Assembly (NCBI RefSeq): GCF_963678635.1
Contig: NC_087062.1
Span: 68,125,415-68,189,414, forward strand
Length of the DNA stretch: 64,000 bases
Direction: 5' to 3'
Origin: Symsagittifera roscoffensis
Taxonomy: Eukaryota > Xenacoelomorpha > Acoela > Convolutidae
Shown here: positions 44,555 through 56,501 of the stretch, piece after piece
Layout of the letters: every line of letters begins with the position of its first letter
How positions within the stretch are numbered: the first letter of the stretch is position 1
Position numbers and translations under genes: made by a program
The notes under the pieces: model-generated
Told to the model about the DNA's origin: nothing
The model's input: the letters and a program-made list of their open reading frames with translations, nothing else
Databases searched by the model: none

Positions 44555-45120
44555 TACCCCCCACACACAATATACCACCCCTTTTCCACACATTTGACCC
44601 CCCTCCGTTAAACCCTACCTCCCTCCAGCTTACCCCCACCTTCCAAGCTTACTACCACCAGTTCAACCTGCCCCCGTTAACGCCCTCTAAGCAAATGTAC
44701 ACCCCCGCTTATACCTCTGGGGGCGTATAAATGGGGGAGAGGTGGGGATGTAAGCGGGGAGGTTTAAGCGGGGAAGGGTGGAGTGTGGTGCTAAGCGTGG
44801 GGAGTGTATATTGGAGGGACGACAAGGAACGACAAAGGAAGGTAACTTGGATTAGGGAAAGACAATAAAGATAAGCAAAAAACGAGTAATTGTCAACTTG
44901 AGAAAATTGTGAAACCAAAAATTGAAAATGCGATAAATCATTTTTAAGCCAAACCAACTCTCTTTTAATCTGTAATCGAGCCAAAAGCAATTGTTATGTT
45001 TTGACCACACTGTTCCTTGTATAAAATTTTTGTACATTATAAGTGATTATAACCCTTGATTATAACCAATAATCCATTGAATACTTGATTATATTCGATT
45101 GAAATGGATTTTACAGAATC
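44160..45120. mobile_element. Inverted-repeat element with GATTATAA termini and C/G-rich core
   Basis: 'attataat' and 'gattataa' words cluster at both ends (44195-44360 and 45030-45110). The core goes from C-runs (44520-44700) to the complementary G-rich strand (44720-44820) around 'cgcttatacctctgggggcg', so it can fold back on itself. A perfect hairpin lies at 44438-44469. Copy at about 51240-52193. Confidence 0.45.
44438..44469. repeat. Perfect 13-bp hairpin
   Basis: TTTATAATGCCCG, six-base loop, CGGGCATTATAAA. Identical at 51524-51555. No downstream T-run, so it is not obviously a terminator. Confidence 0.7.
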
Positions 45121-45585
45121 GAAGTTTTTTTTTGTATTTTATAGAGACTGAAATTGAAAGTCCAATTTAATTGATTTATAATGATGAAACTCCAGTACGG
45201 GATACTCTTGGTGACTATGGATTTTCAAGCAGAAGCATCCTTACTTGTTGCAATGCAGGTCTAGTCATCTTAAAAATACTGCTAAGTTCTTAGAGACTCT
45301 TGATAATTTTTCTCACAATTTTCAAGATCTTTAAAAACAACAAAAACTTTTGCAAATTCTAATGATGAAAATGTTATCTAGTTTATTAGAAGTACTAACA
45401 AAAAAGCCAACAAAGTACAGAAAATAAACCGAATACAGAAAGTCTACAGAAATTGAATTTTGTCAGGATGTGGTTAATTTATGGTCGCATTGCTCCATTT
45501 TATAGCTCATATATTCTGATTCACCAAATTTTACATCTTTTATAAAGAAAATGCTACCGCTCATAAAATCTCCATTTTTTAAAAG

Positions 45586-45783
45586 TCAATTTTTGCATTC
45601 TTTGTTTTTTTCTTTCAAAATTTCGGTCTTTTTTAGGGATTTTTGCTCACCTTCAAGATCCTTGACACAACTTGCCATGTTTTCAAAACAAAATTTAAGG
45701 TTTTTCAAAAAGTTATCAGCTGAGCTCTGGGAGATAGCTGCTCGCATCAAGAAAATTTTTTTTTCTGACCTGGAATACTTCAT
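45586..45783 (-). CDS. Small coiled-coil-like ORF, doubtful
   Basis: An ATG just after a TTTATTTTAG acceptor-like site opens 65 codons: MKYSRSEKKIFLMRAAISQS, FENMASCVKDLEGEQKSLKK, ending in a Lys/Glu-rich tail. A GAAG|GTGAGC donor-like site lies inside at 45649, so it could be one exon of a minus-strand gene. The identical ORF at 52659-52856 only reflects the duplication. The plus strand is also open here. Confidence 0.3.
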   Translation of the reverse strand: MKYSRSEKKIFLMRAAISQSSADNFLKNLKFCFENMASCVKDLEGEQKSLKKTEILKEKNKECKN

Positions 45784-45919
45784 ATCTAAAATAAATTTCT
45801 GGTCAGGAATTCTTTGTGAAATGTTTTATTAAAGCAGGAATTTTCTTAATATTTTTCATTTCTAATCTTATTTCTGATCAGAAATGAGCTAAGTCTAGGC
45901 TCTTTCTAGCTAGAAAAAA

Positions 45920-45996
45920 TACTCCGAATGGGACTCGAACTCCCATCCTGCTACTTTGTAGGCGGTTGTGTCAACCGCTAGGCCCCATAACCGCAT
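45920..45996 (-). tRNA. tRNA-like Pol III unit (tRNA-derived SINE or decayed tRNA), copy 1
   Basis: The minus strand has an A-box-like GGGGCCTAGCGGTTG and a B-box-like GAGTTCGAGTCCC, followed by a TTTTTT terminator. The T arm pairs TGGGA with TCCCA. The acceptor ends do not pair and the D/anticodon region forms a long GCGGTTG/CAACCGC hairpin instead, so this is unlikely to be a working tRNA. The A-box wording resembles eukaryotic tRNA-Glu. Confidence 0.45.
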
Positions 45997-48900
45997 AAGG
46001 TAAGATAGTTTTAGCAATCTAATGCAAAGCTAGGGTTATTGTGTATACTCGAAGCATGTTTGTCTCGTTGCGGTTGAGCAGTGAACAGATTTCCGGTTTT
46101 TGATTTCCGGAAGTTGTTTACTTCTAAACTAAGAAAGAAATAGATGATCAGAAAACTTTTTTCGACGAGGTTTGTTATCCTCAGACATTGTTTGACTGGC
46201 TAGGTGACACTTTTTTGACGTTTTTTGAGGCATTTGAAAAATAGTGAAACGCTCATGTAAGTTAGGAACAATTTAGACCTGCTAGAGACAGTTTTCAATT
46301 CCTGATAACTTAATAAATTTTATCGCATAAGAATAATCTTCATTTTCAATTCATCAGATAGTACAAAAAATAGAAAAATTTTGTTAGAATAGAGTCGGTC
46401 TTTTAAAAGTCGATTACACGCCGATATTTGTCTGATGAAAAACATCAAAAGCAATTATTTTGTCGCTTTTTTAAAAGCGAGAACAAAAATGAATGCATAC
46501 AGACAGCAGTTTCAAGGACTCTTTCATGGTAAAATCCTTGAGAACGCTGCTTGTGTGAACTCATTTTTGTGTTCTCTTTTAAATAAAGCAACAAAATGAT
46601 TGCGTTTGGCGTTTTTGTTTGTTGAGACACATATCGACTTCTTATAACATGCTTTTGTAGAAACAACTCCATTTTTATCAGAGTTTATACATTTTTGTAC
46701 CCTTTATGAATTTTGATACCGTGCATTGAAAATGAATAAATTTCATCTGCGATTATTTTATATGAAAAAATCAGGAACTGAAAACTCTGAGGTTCATTCA
46801 GAATGTAACTCAGATAAAAAGTTGGTTCAAATGATGCTTTTTCAAAGCCAATATTGTCATTTTTACTTAAAGTTTTTCGATGGTGAATTTTTTTTATTAG
46901 ATTTTTTCAGTTGAATCATGAAAATTTTTTCGATCTTAATTTTTTATTTTTTTTTAGAAAAATTTTACCAAATGGTGGCCCAAAAATATTTCATGGATAA
47001 ACGGCATTACGTACACGGCCCTGGACCCTGATGCAAGCATTCTTGGTTCATTTTTCTATTGCGAATGACAAAAAAATAATTTTGTTTGGATACGCTTTTT
47101 TCGTTCCGACTTTTGCAGAAATAATTATGATAGCGTTTTCGACGTTATTTTATATTCATCGTGAAATTTATTGTTGACCAGAGCTCAAAATTAAATAGAT
47201 ACTTTTCGATAGATTAGCATTCTCCTCCCCAAAGCAGTTTTTTTCAATTTATCTCTTTTTGCCAAAAAAACCCAAGTAGGTTACAGAAAAATTGGAACTT
47301 TTAGGGCGTCACCTTGGTATGAGCAGTCAGTCGTGCTTAATTTAATAAATTTCTTGTGTTCAGGTGTTACGATAATAAATAGCATGATCAATCAGAAATG
47401 GGTAGACTTGAAGCTAAAGTTGAAGTTACTAGAGTTCAAGCAAAGCTTTTTATTTAGAGACACGTAATTATTTGGTTATAATTAAAATTTCTGTAGTAAG
47501 ATTTGAATTCATTGCCCGCTGCACTGCACAGCAAAGTGATTATAATTAATTGACATATTCCTATTTTTGTCGGTACACCTATAGTAACCAATATATTGTG
47601 CTAGTTTTTTAGCAAATCTTTTTTAATATTTTCTTTGCTCTCGAGAAGAAAAGGAAAAAGCTTTGTTTGTGATTAATTGTTTTCTTTTCCCTCGGGAAAA
47701 ATACAGGACTCGATAAATCACAGAGGCTGTCACTGTTGGATAAACAGGCTTTTCAGTCCTGTTTTTTCATAGTCTTTCAGCCATTTTTCAACATTTCCGT
47801 CTTCTTTCAATCTCAAAACCAAGTAATTATGGCAAGACTAATTTTTAAAAGAAGGCTAATATGTTGTTGTGAAAAAATAATGACTTATTTGCAAGGCAGC
47901 GAAACATTAAATTTGACGTCGTGCGATAAATCCACATTTGACTGTTTGCTTTTCCTTTCGTTCAATCCTTACTCTACCCCTCATTATTTTTAATTGAAAT
48001 ATTCCCTTTCAATTTCCCATGGGCGGAGATTTTTCACTTGGCATTTTTTTCTGTTGTCAAATCTACGTGTCAGAGCTTCGTTCAACTGCACTAGTTATAT
48101 GCCGCGGAAAATATATAACGAAATCGATGACAAAAAAGAGTACAGTAAACACTCTCCCTCCGGTATATAGCTATTTACGTTTAGATTTGCGAAATTGGAT
48201 GATGGTAAAGAACTGCAGAACAACAGTCAAAATCACCCTTTTATTCATTCCTGGGGGAAATAAATGGTAAATTGAGATGATGATTTGCTATGATTTGGGT
48301 GGCCGTTCTACCTGGAATGAATACCTACTAATCTCTCGATGGAACTGAGAGAAGAGGAGTTTAGACTATGGTTATAGTTAGTATACAGAATGACTGCTGT
48401 TATAAGTAGTTATATATTTGCTCGTACTAATTGACAGGAAAGTCAGCGATTCCTATAGTTCTCCTGTCCGTTCTCCCTAATGGACCTCGTGTTTCCGCCC
48501 GTCGTTTAAACCCGGCCTCCCGCTTTTTGTTCAACTTTGTTCAACCACCGGGCGTTCTCCATTCTGTTCACGCATTTACCTACTTAAATGTTCCATTAAT
48601 CCCTCCCGCCCGTCACCCGTCCTTCTTATTTCCTCATTTGACTTGCACGGCTTTAGACTTCAAATTCGCCTAATGAACGTCATGTCATTTCCACATAGTT
48701 CTCTCTCTCTTTTCTACAGTGTTATTCTATAGTGACATTTAATAAACATTAAGATGGATTTATTTTAGTTTATTATTCTCCTTTTTCCGTCTTCTGAGCA
48801 TATTTACACTTTCAAACACTGAAAAGAGCCAACATTTTTCCATAAGTAGAAGATGAACACTGATTTCTGACGCAAGCACTGAAAAACTTGAGCTTAATTG

Positions 48901-51900
48901 ATTATAGTTGCACTTCATTATGTAGAGTTATTTGCCGCATAATTAGCGTTTACAAAATTTTACATCAGCAATGTTTGACCTAATGCACTGAGATTTTCAA
49001 TTTCGTCATTATCCGCAGGTAAAAAAGAACCCATTTAAACCGCTGCTACCATCATTTTCTGTCTTAGAAACAAAATTAAAAAAAAAACAACTATAGTTTT
49101 TTAACAACGGAAAAAATTTAGCAAAACACCGTCGCAAAAACAGTCTTTGCGTCTTAAAATTCCAAAATTACTTCTACAACCCCGGCATATCGAAATATCT
49201 TAAATTTTGCCAACCCTATAAATAAAAGCATTGGATTAGCGCTAGAGCGTTCTATGTAAAATTCGAACTTCGCTGCATTCTTATTGGTATCTAATTGACA
49301 ATTGCCCTTCTTTCTTGTACGGGGATGGGGGGGGGGGGGGGTAATTGTTAACTAGATCCTATATATTTGTTAAGAAAACCACAAAAACACATGAAGAAAA
49401 AATTTTCCCTACAAAGTTTAGTTTTTTTTTCTGCGTCAGATGGCAAGATCTGCAGCTTTAAAATGTGTTTACGAATTTTTACATGATTTGGAAATGTTTT
49501 CAAGCTTTAATACATCCAACATGGAGTGACGAGATATAAAAAAGTTCATCTGAGGAGTGTCAAAATATATCAAACCGCTCAATTTTAAGAAACATGAAAA
49601 GCTTGAAGCCTTCTGAATCAGGGCTGAAAGAGCTTGCATAAGTTTCTATCGTGATATATGTACAAATGTTTTTCGATCCTTACAAGACAATTTTTTTGTT
49701 GGAGAAAAAGCGGAATATAAATGCTCTCAGATGTGATTTTTCCAGACTCGTTTCCCTTGTCAGAATTGCAGTTTTCATGGACACCAAAATAAGTGGTAAA
49801 TGAGACATTAACGAAAATACTGATGAAAGTGAGTAACAAGTCGAAAAAATCTACATTCAAAATTTTTTTAAAGTTCCTTATTTGAGGCTTGTTGGCACAT
49901 TCTAGACTTCTACGTTTCCAATTTGTTCTCTCAAAATGTGAGAAAAAAACTGGATTACGCTGCTCTCTGCCAATTTTTTCTATAAAACAAGTGGTGTGCT
50001 CAAATTTTTTTTGACCTTCCGTCGGTTTTTAGATTTACAGTCAGCTTTCGTAGCATTTTTGATCTCTGCCGAAACCCCAGGGTAAAACTGACATTAAGGA
50101 ATCTCGAATCTGATTAAATGACGCCCTTTTGTAATTAATTCTCTCCATTCTGATTACCATTTTCAACAACTTTTTAAAATTCCAATTTGAAATAAATTTT
50201 AGGGAAACTCATTTAGCTTTAAATATAACCCATTTTTTTCAATTGTGGACTTCCCAGCACTATTTTCTTAGCAAACGTTTCGGCCTTTTCTTTGTTCTGA
50301 GAAAGAAAGATACAACCGAAATATGGTAACACGTAATTATTTAACTACGATAACTAAGTACAGTTATCTGTTCACAATGAGACTTCCTGTCTGTACCCCA
50401 CAATGAATGTAAACAGATCTTATTTGTTAGGTTATCATCAGGGGCGGATTTAGGGGGGGGGGTGCTGCGGACGCCTTCTTTTCTCAGAGATTTGACCCTC
50501 TGCCGACCCAAAGGGTCCCCCTTTGAACTATTATGAGATATACATTTTCAGTTGACGGACCCCAAATTTTTTCTAAAGGCGCCTTTGGCGCTAAATTATA
50601 CTAACGCTACTTTTTGTTCAAAAAATTCCAAAAACTGACTAAAAACGTTTTTTTTGGCATGTTTTTGAAAATCCGCCATTCCCTCCCCCCACTCGATGTA
50701 TACACTATCTATTGTTTTAATCAATGTTTTAAGATTTGTTTTTGGGTTCCGATCACAAAGGATAAGCTCTTGCTTTTAAATTGCGTGTTTTCATAAATAA
50801 TTATTTCATCACTAGCTTTTATTTATTCACATGCAAGTTTAGTAATAAACAAAAACTGCGGAATCCACTTACAATTTGCGAAATCCGCTTGCATTTGCGG
50901 CTTCAGCTTACATTTTCGGTTTAGAATTACATTTCTTGGAATCCTGTTACAATTGCGGAATCCAGAACTAGCCTGCTTTGCTGATTGGCAATTCCCCAAC
51001 AAAACAAATATGCCGACAAAATTTACGTCACAAGGAATCCACGGAACTTTTGTAATCGACGAATCCACTAACATTTTGGAAAATGTTTAAAGATTTGTAT
51101 CTGAAACCTTGGAGCATACAGACACAAGGTTGTGCGCCTATCAAGTGCACAGTTTGGCCTCAAATTGGCAAAAGGAAAACAAATTATCTCTCAACCATAG
51201 CTAGTTTAATCCGTCAAACCCCTCTCCTGAGTTTTATCGATAAACACTGATTATATCGGGAAAATTTTGTCTGAATTTTGTCATTATAATTCATTATTGT
51301 CGTAAATTTAGACCAAGAAATTGTTCGTTTTGTCATTATAATCGACTGTTTCCGAAAAACTCATTATCGACTATTTCCTTATAATCCAATTCAATCTATT
51401 TGTACAATTTTCTAATTGATTATGATGGATTATAATCTCTACATTTTGTACAAAACTTAGTTGTAAAATTTTCAATATATTCTGCAATACTTACGGCCAA
51501 CTCGAAAGCTAAACCTACTCAGTTTTATAATGCCCGTTTAATCGGGCATTATAAACTCGTTTTTCGCTACTCATTCGTTCCTTCCCCAAGTTTGTTCTTC
51601 CCCCGTGTCCCCCCCCCCCCAAAAAAAATTACCCCCCACACACAATATACCACCCCTTTTCCACATTTGACCCCCCTCCGTTAAACCCTACCTCCCTCCA
51701 GTTTACCCCCACCTTCCAAGCTTACTACCACCAGTTCAACCTGCCCCCGTTAACGCCCTCTAAGCAAATGTACACCCCCGCTTATACCTCTGGGGGCGTA
51801 TAAATGGGGGAGAGGTGGGGATGTAAGCGGGGAGGTTTAAGCGGGGAAGGGTGGAGTGTGGTGCTAAGCGTGGGGAGTGTATATTGGAGGGACGACAAGG

Positions 51901-52658
51901 AACGACAAAGGAAGGTAACTTGGATTAGGGAAAGACAATAAAGATAAGCAAAAAACGAGTAATTGTCAACTTGAGAAAATTGTGAAACCAAAAATTGAAA
52001 ATGCGATAAATCATTTTTAAGCCAAACCAACTCTCTTTTAATCTGTAATCGAGCCAAAAGCAATTGTTATGTTTTGACCACACTGTTCCTTGTATAAAAT
52101 TTTTGTACATTATAAGTGATTATAACCCTTGATTATAACCAATAATCCATTGAATACTTGATTATATTCGATTGAAATGGATTTTACAGAATCGAAGTTT
52201 TTTTTTGTATTTTATAGAGACTGAAATTGAAAGTCCAATTTAATTGATTTATAATGATGAAACTCCAGTACGGGATACTCTTGGTGACTATGGATTTTCA
52301 AGCAGAAGCATCCTTACTTGTTGCAATGCAGGTCTAGTCATCTTAAAAATACTGCTAAGTTCTTAGAGACTCTTGATAATTTTTCTCACAATTTTCAAGA
52401 TCTTTAAAAACAACAAAAACTTTTGCAAATTCTAATGATGAAAATGTTATCTAGTTTATTAGAAGTACTAACAAAAAAGCCAACAAAGTACAGAAAATAA
52501 ACCGAATACAGAAAGTCTACAGAAATTGAATTTTGTCAGGATGTGGTTAATTTATGGTCGCATTGCTCCATTTTATAGCTCATATATTCTGATTCACCAA
52601 ATTTTACATCTTTTATAAAGAAAATGCTACCGCTCATAAAATCTCCATTTTTTAAAAG

Positions 52659-52856
52659 TCAATTTTTGCATTCTTTGTTTTTTTCTTTCAAAATTTCGGT
52701 CTTTTTTAGGGATTTTTGCTCACCTTCAAGATCCTTGACACAACTTGCCATGTTTTCAAAACAAAATTTAAGGTTTTTCAAAAAGTTATCAGCTGAGCTC
52801 TGGGAGATAGCTGCTCGCATCAAGAAAATTTTCTTTTCTGACCTGGAATACTTCAT
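52659..52856 (-). CDS. Small coiled-coil-like ORF, duplicate, doubtful
   Basis: Identical product to 45586-45783; see there. It adds no independent support because the whole repeat is nearly identical. Confidence 0.25.
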   Translation of the reverse strand: MKYSRSEKKIFLMRAAISQSSADNFLKNLKFCFENMASCVKDLEGEQKSLKKTEILKEKNKECKN

Positions 52857-52992
52857 ATCTAAAATAAATTTCTGGTCAGGAATTCTTTGTGAAATGTTTT
52901 ATTAAAGCAGGAATTTTCTTAATATTTTTCATTTCTAATCTTATTTCTGATCAGAAATGAGCTAAGTCTAGGCTCTTTCTAGCTAGAAAAAA

Positions 52993-53069
52993 TACTCCGA
53001 ATGGGACTCGAACTCCCATCCTGCTACTTTGTAGGCGGTTGTGTCAACCGCTAGGCCCCATAACCGCAT
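52993..53069 (-). tRNA. tRNA-like Pol III unit, copy 2
   Basis: Identical to 45920-45996 through the 7.1-kb duplication. Confidence 0.45.
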
Positions 53070-55597
53070 AAGGTAAGATAGTTTTAGCAATCTAATGCAA
53101 AGCTAGGGTTATTGTGTATACTCGAAGCATGTTTGTCTCGTTGCGGTTGAGCAGTGAACAGATTTCCGGTTTTTGATTTCCGGAAGTTGTTTACTTCTAA
53201 ACTAAGAAAGAAATAGATGATCAGAAAACTTTTTTCGACGAGGTTTGTTATCCTCAGACATTGTTTGACTGGCTAGGTGACATTTTTTTGACGTTTTTTG
53301 AGGCATTTGAAAAATAGTGAAACGCTCATGTAAGTTAGGAACAATTTAGACCTGCTAGAGACAGTTTTCAATTCCTGATAACTTAATAAATTTTATCGCA
53401 TAAGAATAATCTTCATTTTCAATTCATCAGATAGTACAAAAAATAGAAAAATTTTGTTAGAATAGAGTCGGTCTTTTAAAAGTCGATTACACGCCGATAT
53501 TTGTCTGATGAAAAACATCAAAAGCAATTATTTTGTCGCTTTTTTAAAAGCGAGAACAAAAATGAATGCATACAGACAGCAGTTTCAAGGACTCTTTTAT
53601 GGTAAAATCCTTGAGAACGCTGCTTGTGTGAACTCATTTTTGTGTTCTCTTTTAAATAAAGCAACTAAATGATTGCGTTTGGCGTTTTTGTTTGTTGAGA
53701 CACATATCGACTTCTTATAACATGCTTTTGTAGAAACAACTCCATTTTTATCAGAGTTTATACATTTTTGTACCCTTTATGAATTTTGATACCGTGCATT
53801 GAAAATGAATAAATTTCATCTGCGATTATTTTATATGAAAATATCAGGAACTGAAAACTCTGAGGTTCATTCAGAATGTAACTCAGATAAAAAGTTGGTT
53901 CAAATGATGCTTTTTCAAAGCCAATATTGTCATTTTTACTTAAAGTTTTTCGATGGTGAATTTTTTTTATTAGATTTTTTCAGTTGAATCATGAAAATTT
54001 TTTCGATCTTAATTTTTTATTTTTTTTTAGAAAAATTTTACCAAATGGTGGCCCAAAAATATTTCATGGATAAACGGCATTACGTACACGGCCCTGGACC
54101 CTGATGCAAGCATTCTTGGTTCATTTTTCTATTGCGAATGACAAAAAAATAATTTTGTTTGGATACGCTTTTTTCGTTCCGACTTTTGCAGAAATAATTA
54201 TGATAGCGTTTTCGACGTTATTTTATATTCATCGTGAAATTTATTGTTGACCAGAGCTCAAAATTAAATAGATACTTTTCGATAGATTAGCATCCTCCTC
54301 CCCAAAGCAGTTTTTTTCAATTTATCTCTTTTTGCCAAAAAAACCCAAGTAGGTTACAGAAAAATTGGAACTTTTAGGGCGTCACCTTGGTATGAGCAGT
54401 CAGTCGTGCTTAATTTAATAAATTTCTTGTGTTCAGGTGTTACGATAATAAATAGCATGATCAATCAGAAATGGGTAGACTTGAAGCTAAAGTTGAAGTT
54501 ACTAGAGTTCAAGCAAAGCTTTTTATTTAGAGACACGTAATTATTTGGTTATAATTAAAATTTCTGTAGTAAGATTTGAATTCATTGCCCGCTGCACTGC
54601 ACAGCAAAGTGATTATAATTAATTGACATATTCCTATTTTTGTCGGTACACCTATAGTAACCAATATATTGTGCTAGTTTTTTAGCAAATCTTTTTTAAT
54701 ATTTTCTTTGCTCTCGAGAAGAAAAGGAAAAAGCTTTGTTTGTGATTAATTGTTTTCTTTTCCCTCGGGAAAAATACAGGACTCGATAAATCACAGAGGC
54801 TGTCACTGTTGGATAAACAGGCTTTTCAGTCCTGTTTTTTCATAGTCTTTCAGCCATTTTTCAACATTTCCGTCTTCTTTCAATCTCAAAACCAAGTAAT
54901 TATGGCAAGATTAATTTTTAAAAGAAGGCTAATATGTTGTTGTGAAAAAATAATGACTTATTTGCAAGGCAGCGAAACATTAAATTTGACGTCGTGCGAT
55001 AAATCCACATTTGACTGTTTGCTTTTCCTTTCGTTCAATCCTTACTCTACCCCTCATTATTTTTAATTGAAATATTCCCTTTCAATTTCCCATGGGCGGA
55101 GATTTTTCACTTGGCATTTTTTTCTGTTGTCAAATCTACGTGTCAGAGCTTCGTTCAACTGCACTAGTTATATGCCGCGGAAAATATATAACGAAATCGA
55201 TGACAAAAAAGAGTACAGTAAACACTCTCCCTCCGGTATATAGCTATTTACGTTTAGATTTGCGAAATTGGATGATGGTAAAGAACTGCAGAACAACAGT
55301 CAAAATCACCCTTTTATTCATTCCTGGGGGAAATAAATGGTAAATTGAGATGATGATTTGCTATGATTTGGGTGGCCGTTCTACCTGGAATGAATACCTA
55401 CTAATCTCTCGATGGAACTGAGAGAAGAGGAGTTTAGACTATGGTTATAGTTAGTATACAGAATGACTGCTGTTATAAGTAGTTATATATTTGCTCGTAC
55501 TAATTGACAGGAAAGTCAGCGATTCCTATAGTTCTCCTGTCCGTTCTCCCTAATGGACCTCGTGTTTCCGCCCGTCGTTTAAACCCGGCCTCCCGCT

Positions 55598-55797
55598 NNN
55601 NNNNNNNNNNNNNNNNNNNNNNNNNNNNNNNNNNNNNNNNNNNNNNNNNNNNNNNNNNNNNNNNNNNNNNNNNNNNNNNNNNNNNNNNNNNNNNNNNNNN
55701 NNNNNNNNNNNNNNNNNNNNNNNNNNNNNNNNNNNNNNNNNNNNNNNNNNNNNNNNNNNNNNNNNNNNNNNNNNNNNNNNNNNNNNNNNNNNNNNNN
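55598..55797. other. Assembly gap, 200 N
   Basis: A round 200 N usually means a scaffold join of unknown size. Confidence 0.99.
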
Positions 55798-55980
55798 CGC
55801 GCGCTCCATTTCAAATTTAAACATATTGGCACCGAAGATGATTTTAGAAAAATTTTAGGGTTGGTCGACCGAAAATGAATATCAAAAAATAATACCATAG
55901 GGGAACCGCTTGGTTGGTGATTCGGTGAAAACCCTGAGAAGGATTGAAAAATTTAATCCAGATGAGGAATACTGGCTATT

Positions 55981-56501
55981 TCAGACCCGGATTACGTTGA
56001 TAAGTCTTCCAAATGAAATTTTGTTAATAGTTTCATAGATTGTAGCTCTGATGTCTTGCTCTTGATCCATGCAATATTTTTGCTTAAAATTGAAAAAAAT
56101 GTTGTCAAAAATATACCAATAGACAAATCAAAACAAAAACAAGATTTTTCTTGAGGGCAACCTATTTTAAAAGACAATTTTTGAAAACATTTTCCTTGTT
56201 TTACAAATTTTGCCAAAATTATTGCATCAACCGACTAAACTGCCCTCACTGAAAATATCAATTTCTGATTTAAAGCACTAACCAGCTTATTCCGGTTTTG
56301 AAAGTGCAAGTTTTAACCATTTAACCAAAACTGGTTAGTACTTCAAATCAAAACCTTAGACCTCAGACAGGATAGTTCGGATCCTTTCCAGTCGGAGAGC
56401 AAAAACGTTAATTTGCGTTTAATTTTTCTCAGTGTAGACATTGAAAATAGGCATTTCAGAGATTAAAAAAATGAATTTGCGCTTAATTTGGTCCTGTAGT
56501 G
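55981..56501. mobile_element. Fragment related to the 10265-10934 MITE
   Basis: Begins CAGACCCGGATTACG and ends TTGCGCTTAATTTGGTCCTG, both matching the right arm of that MITE, including 'gtagctctgat...tgctctt'. About 330 bp of other sequence interrupts it (56110-56435). The opposite arm is not seen and may be in the gap. Confidence 0.6.

Larger units (their letters stand above)
42992..50084. repeat. 7.1-kb direct repeat, copy 1
   Basis: Begins at AAACTGACATTAAGGAATCT and continues until the same words restart at 50085. Copies differ by rare substitutions and by length of G, C and T runs; the offset shifts from 7093 to 7073. No convincing protein gene lies inside. It contains a hAT-like MITE end, a minisatellite, a hairpin, a C/G foldback, a tRNA-like unit and a small coiled-coil ORF. 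The stretch 46000-50084 otherwise holds only unsupported short ORFs and a G-run at 49328. Confidence 0.95.
50085..55597. repeat. 7.1-kb direct repeat, copy 2, truncated at the gap
   Basis: Nearly identical to 42992-48524. It stops exactly at the N run, and the remaining 1.56 kb of the unit does not reappear after the gap. Confidence 0.95.

Noticed and set aside
47736-48270. Two plus-strand ORFs of about 83 codons, repeated at 54809-55343
   Set aside because: Presence in both copies only reflects the recent 7.1-kb duplication; no domain, splice sites or codon bias.
55504-55898. ORFs spanning the N run
   Set aside because: Artefact of translating unknown bases.
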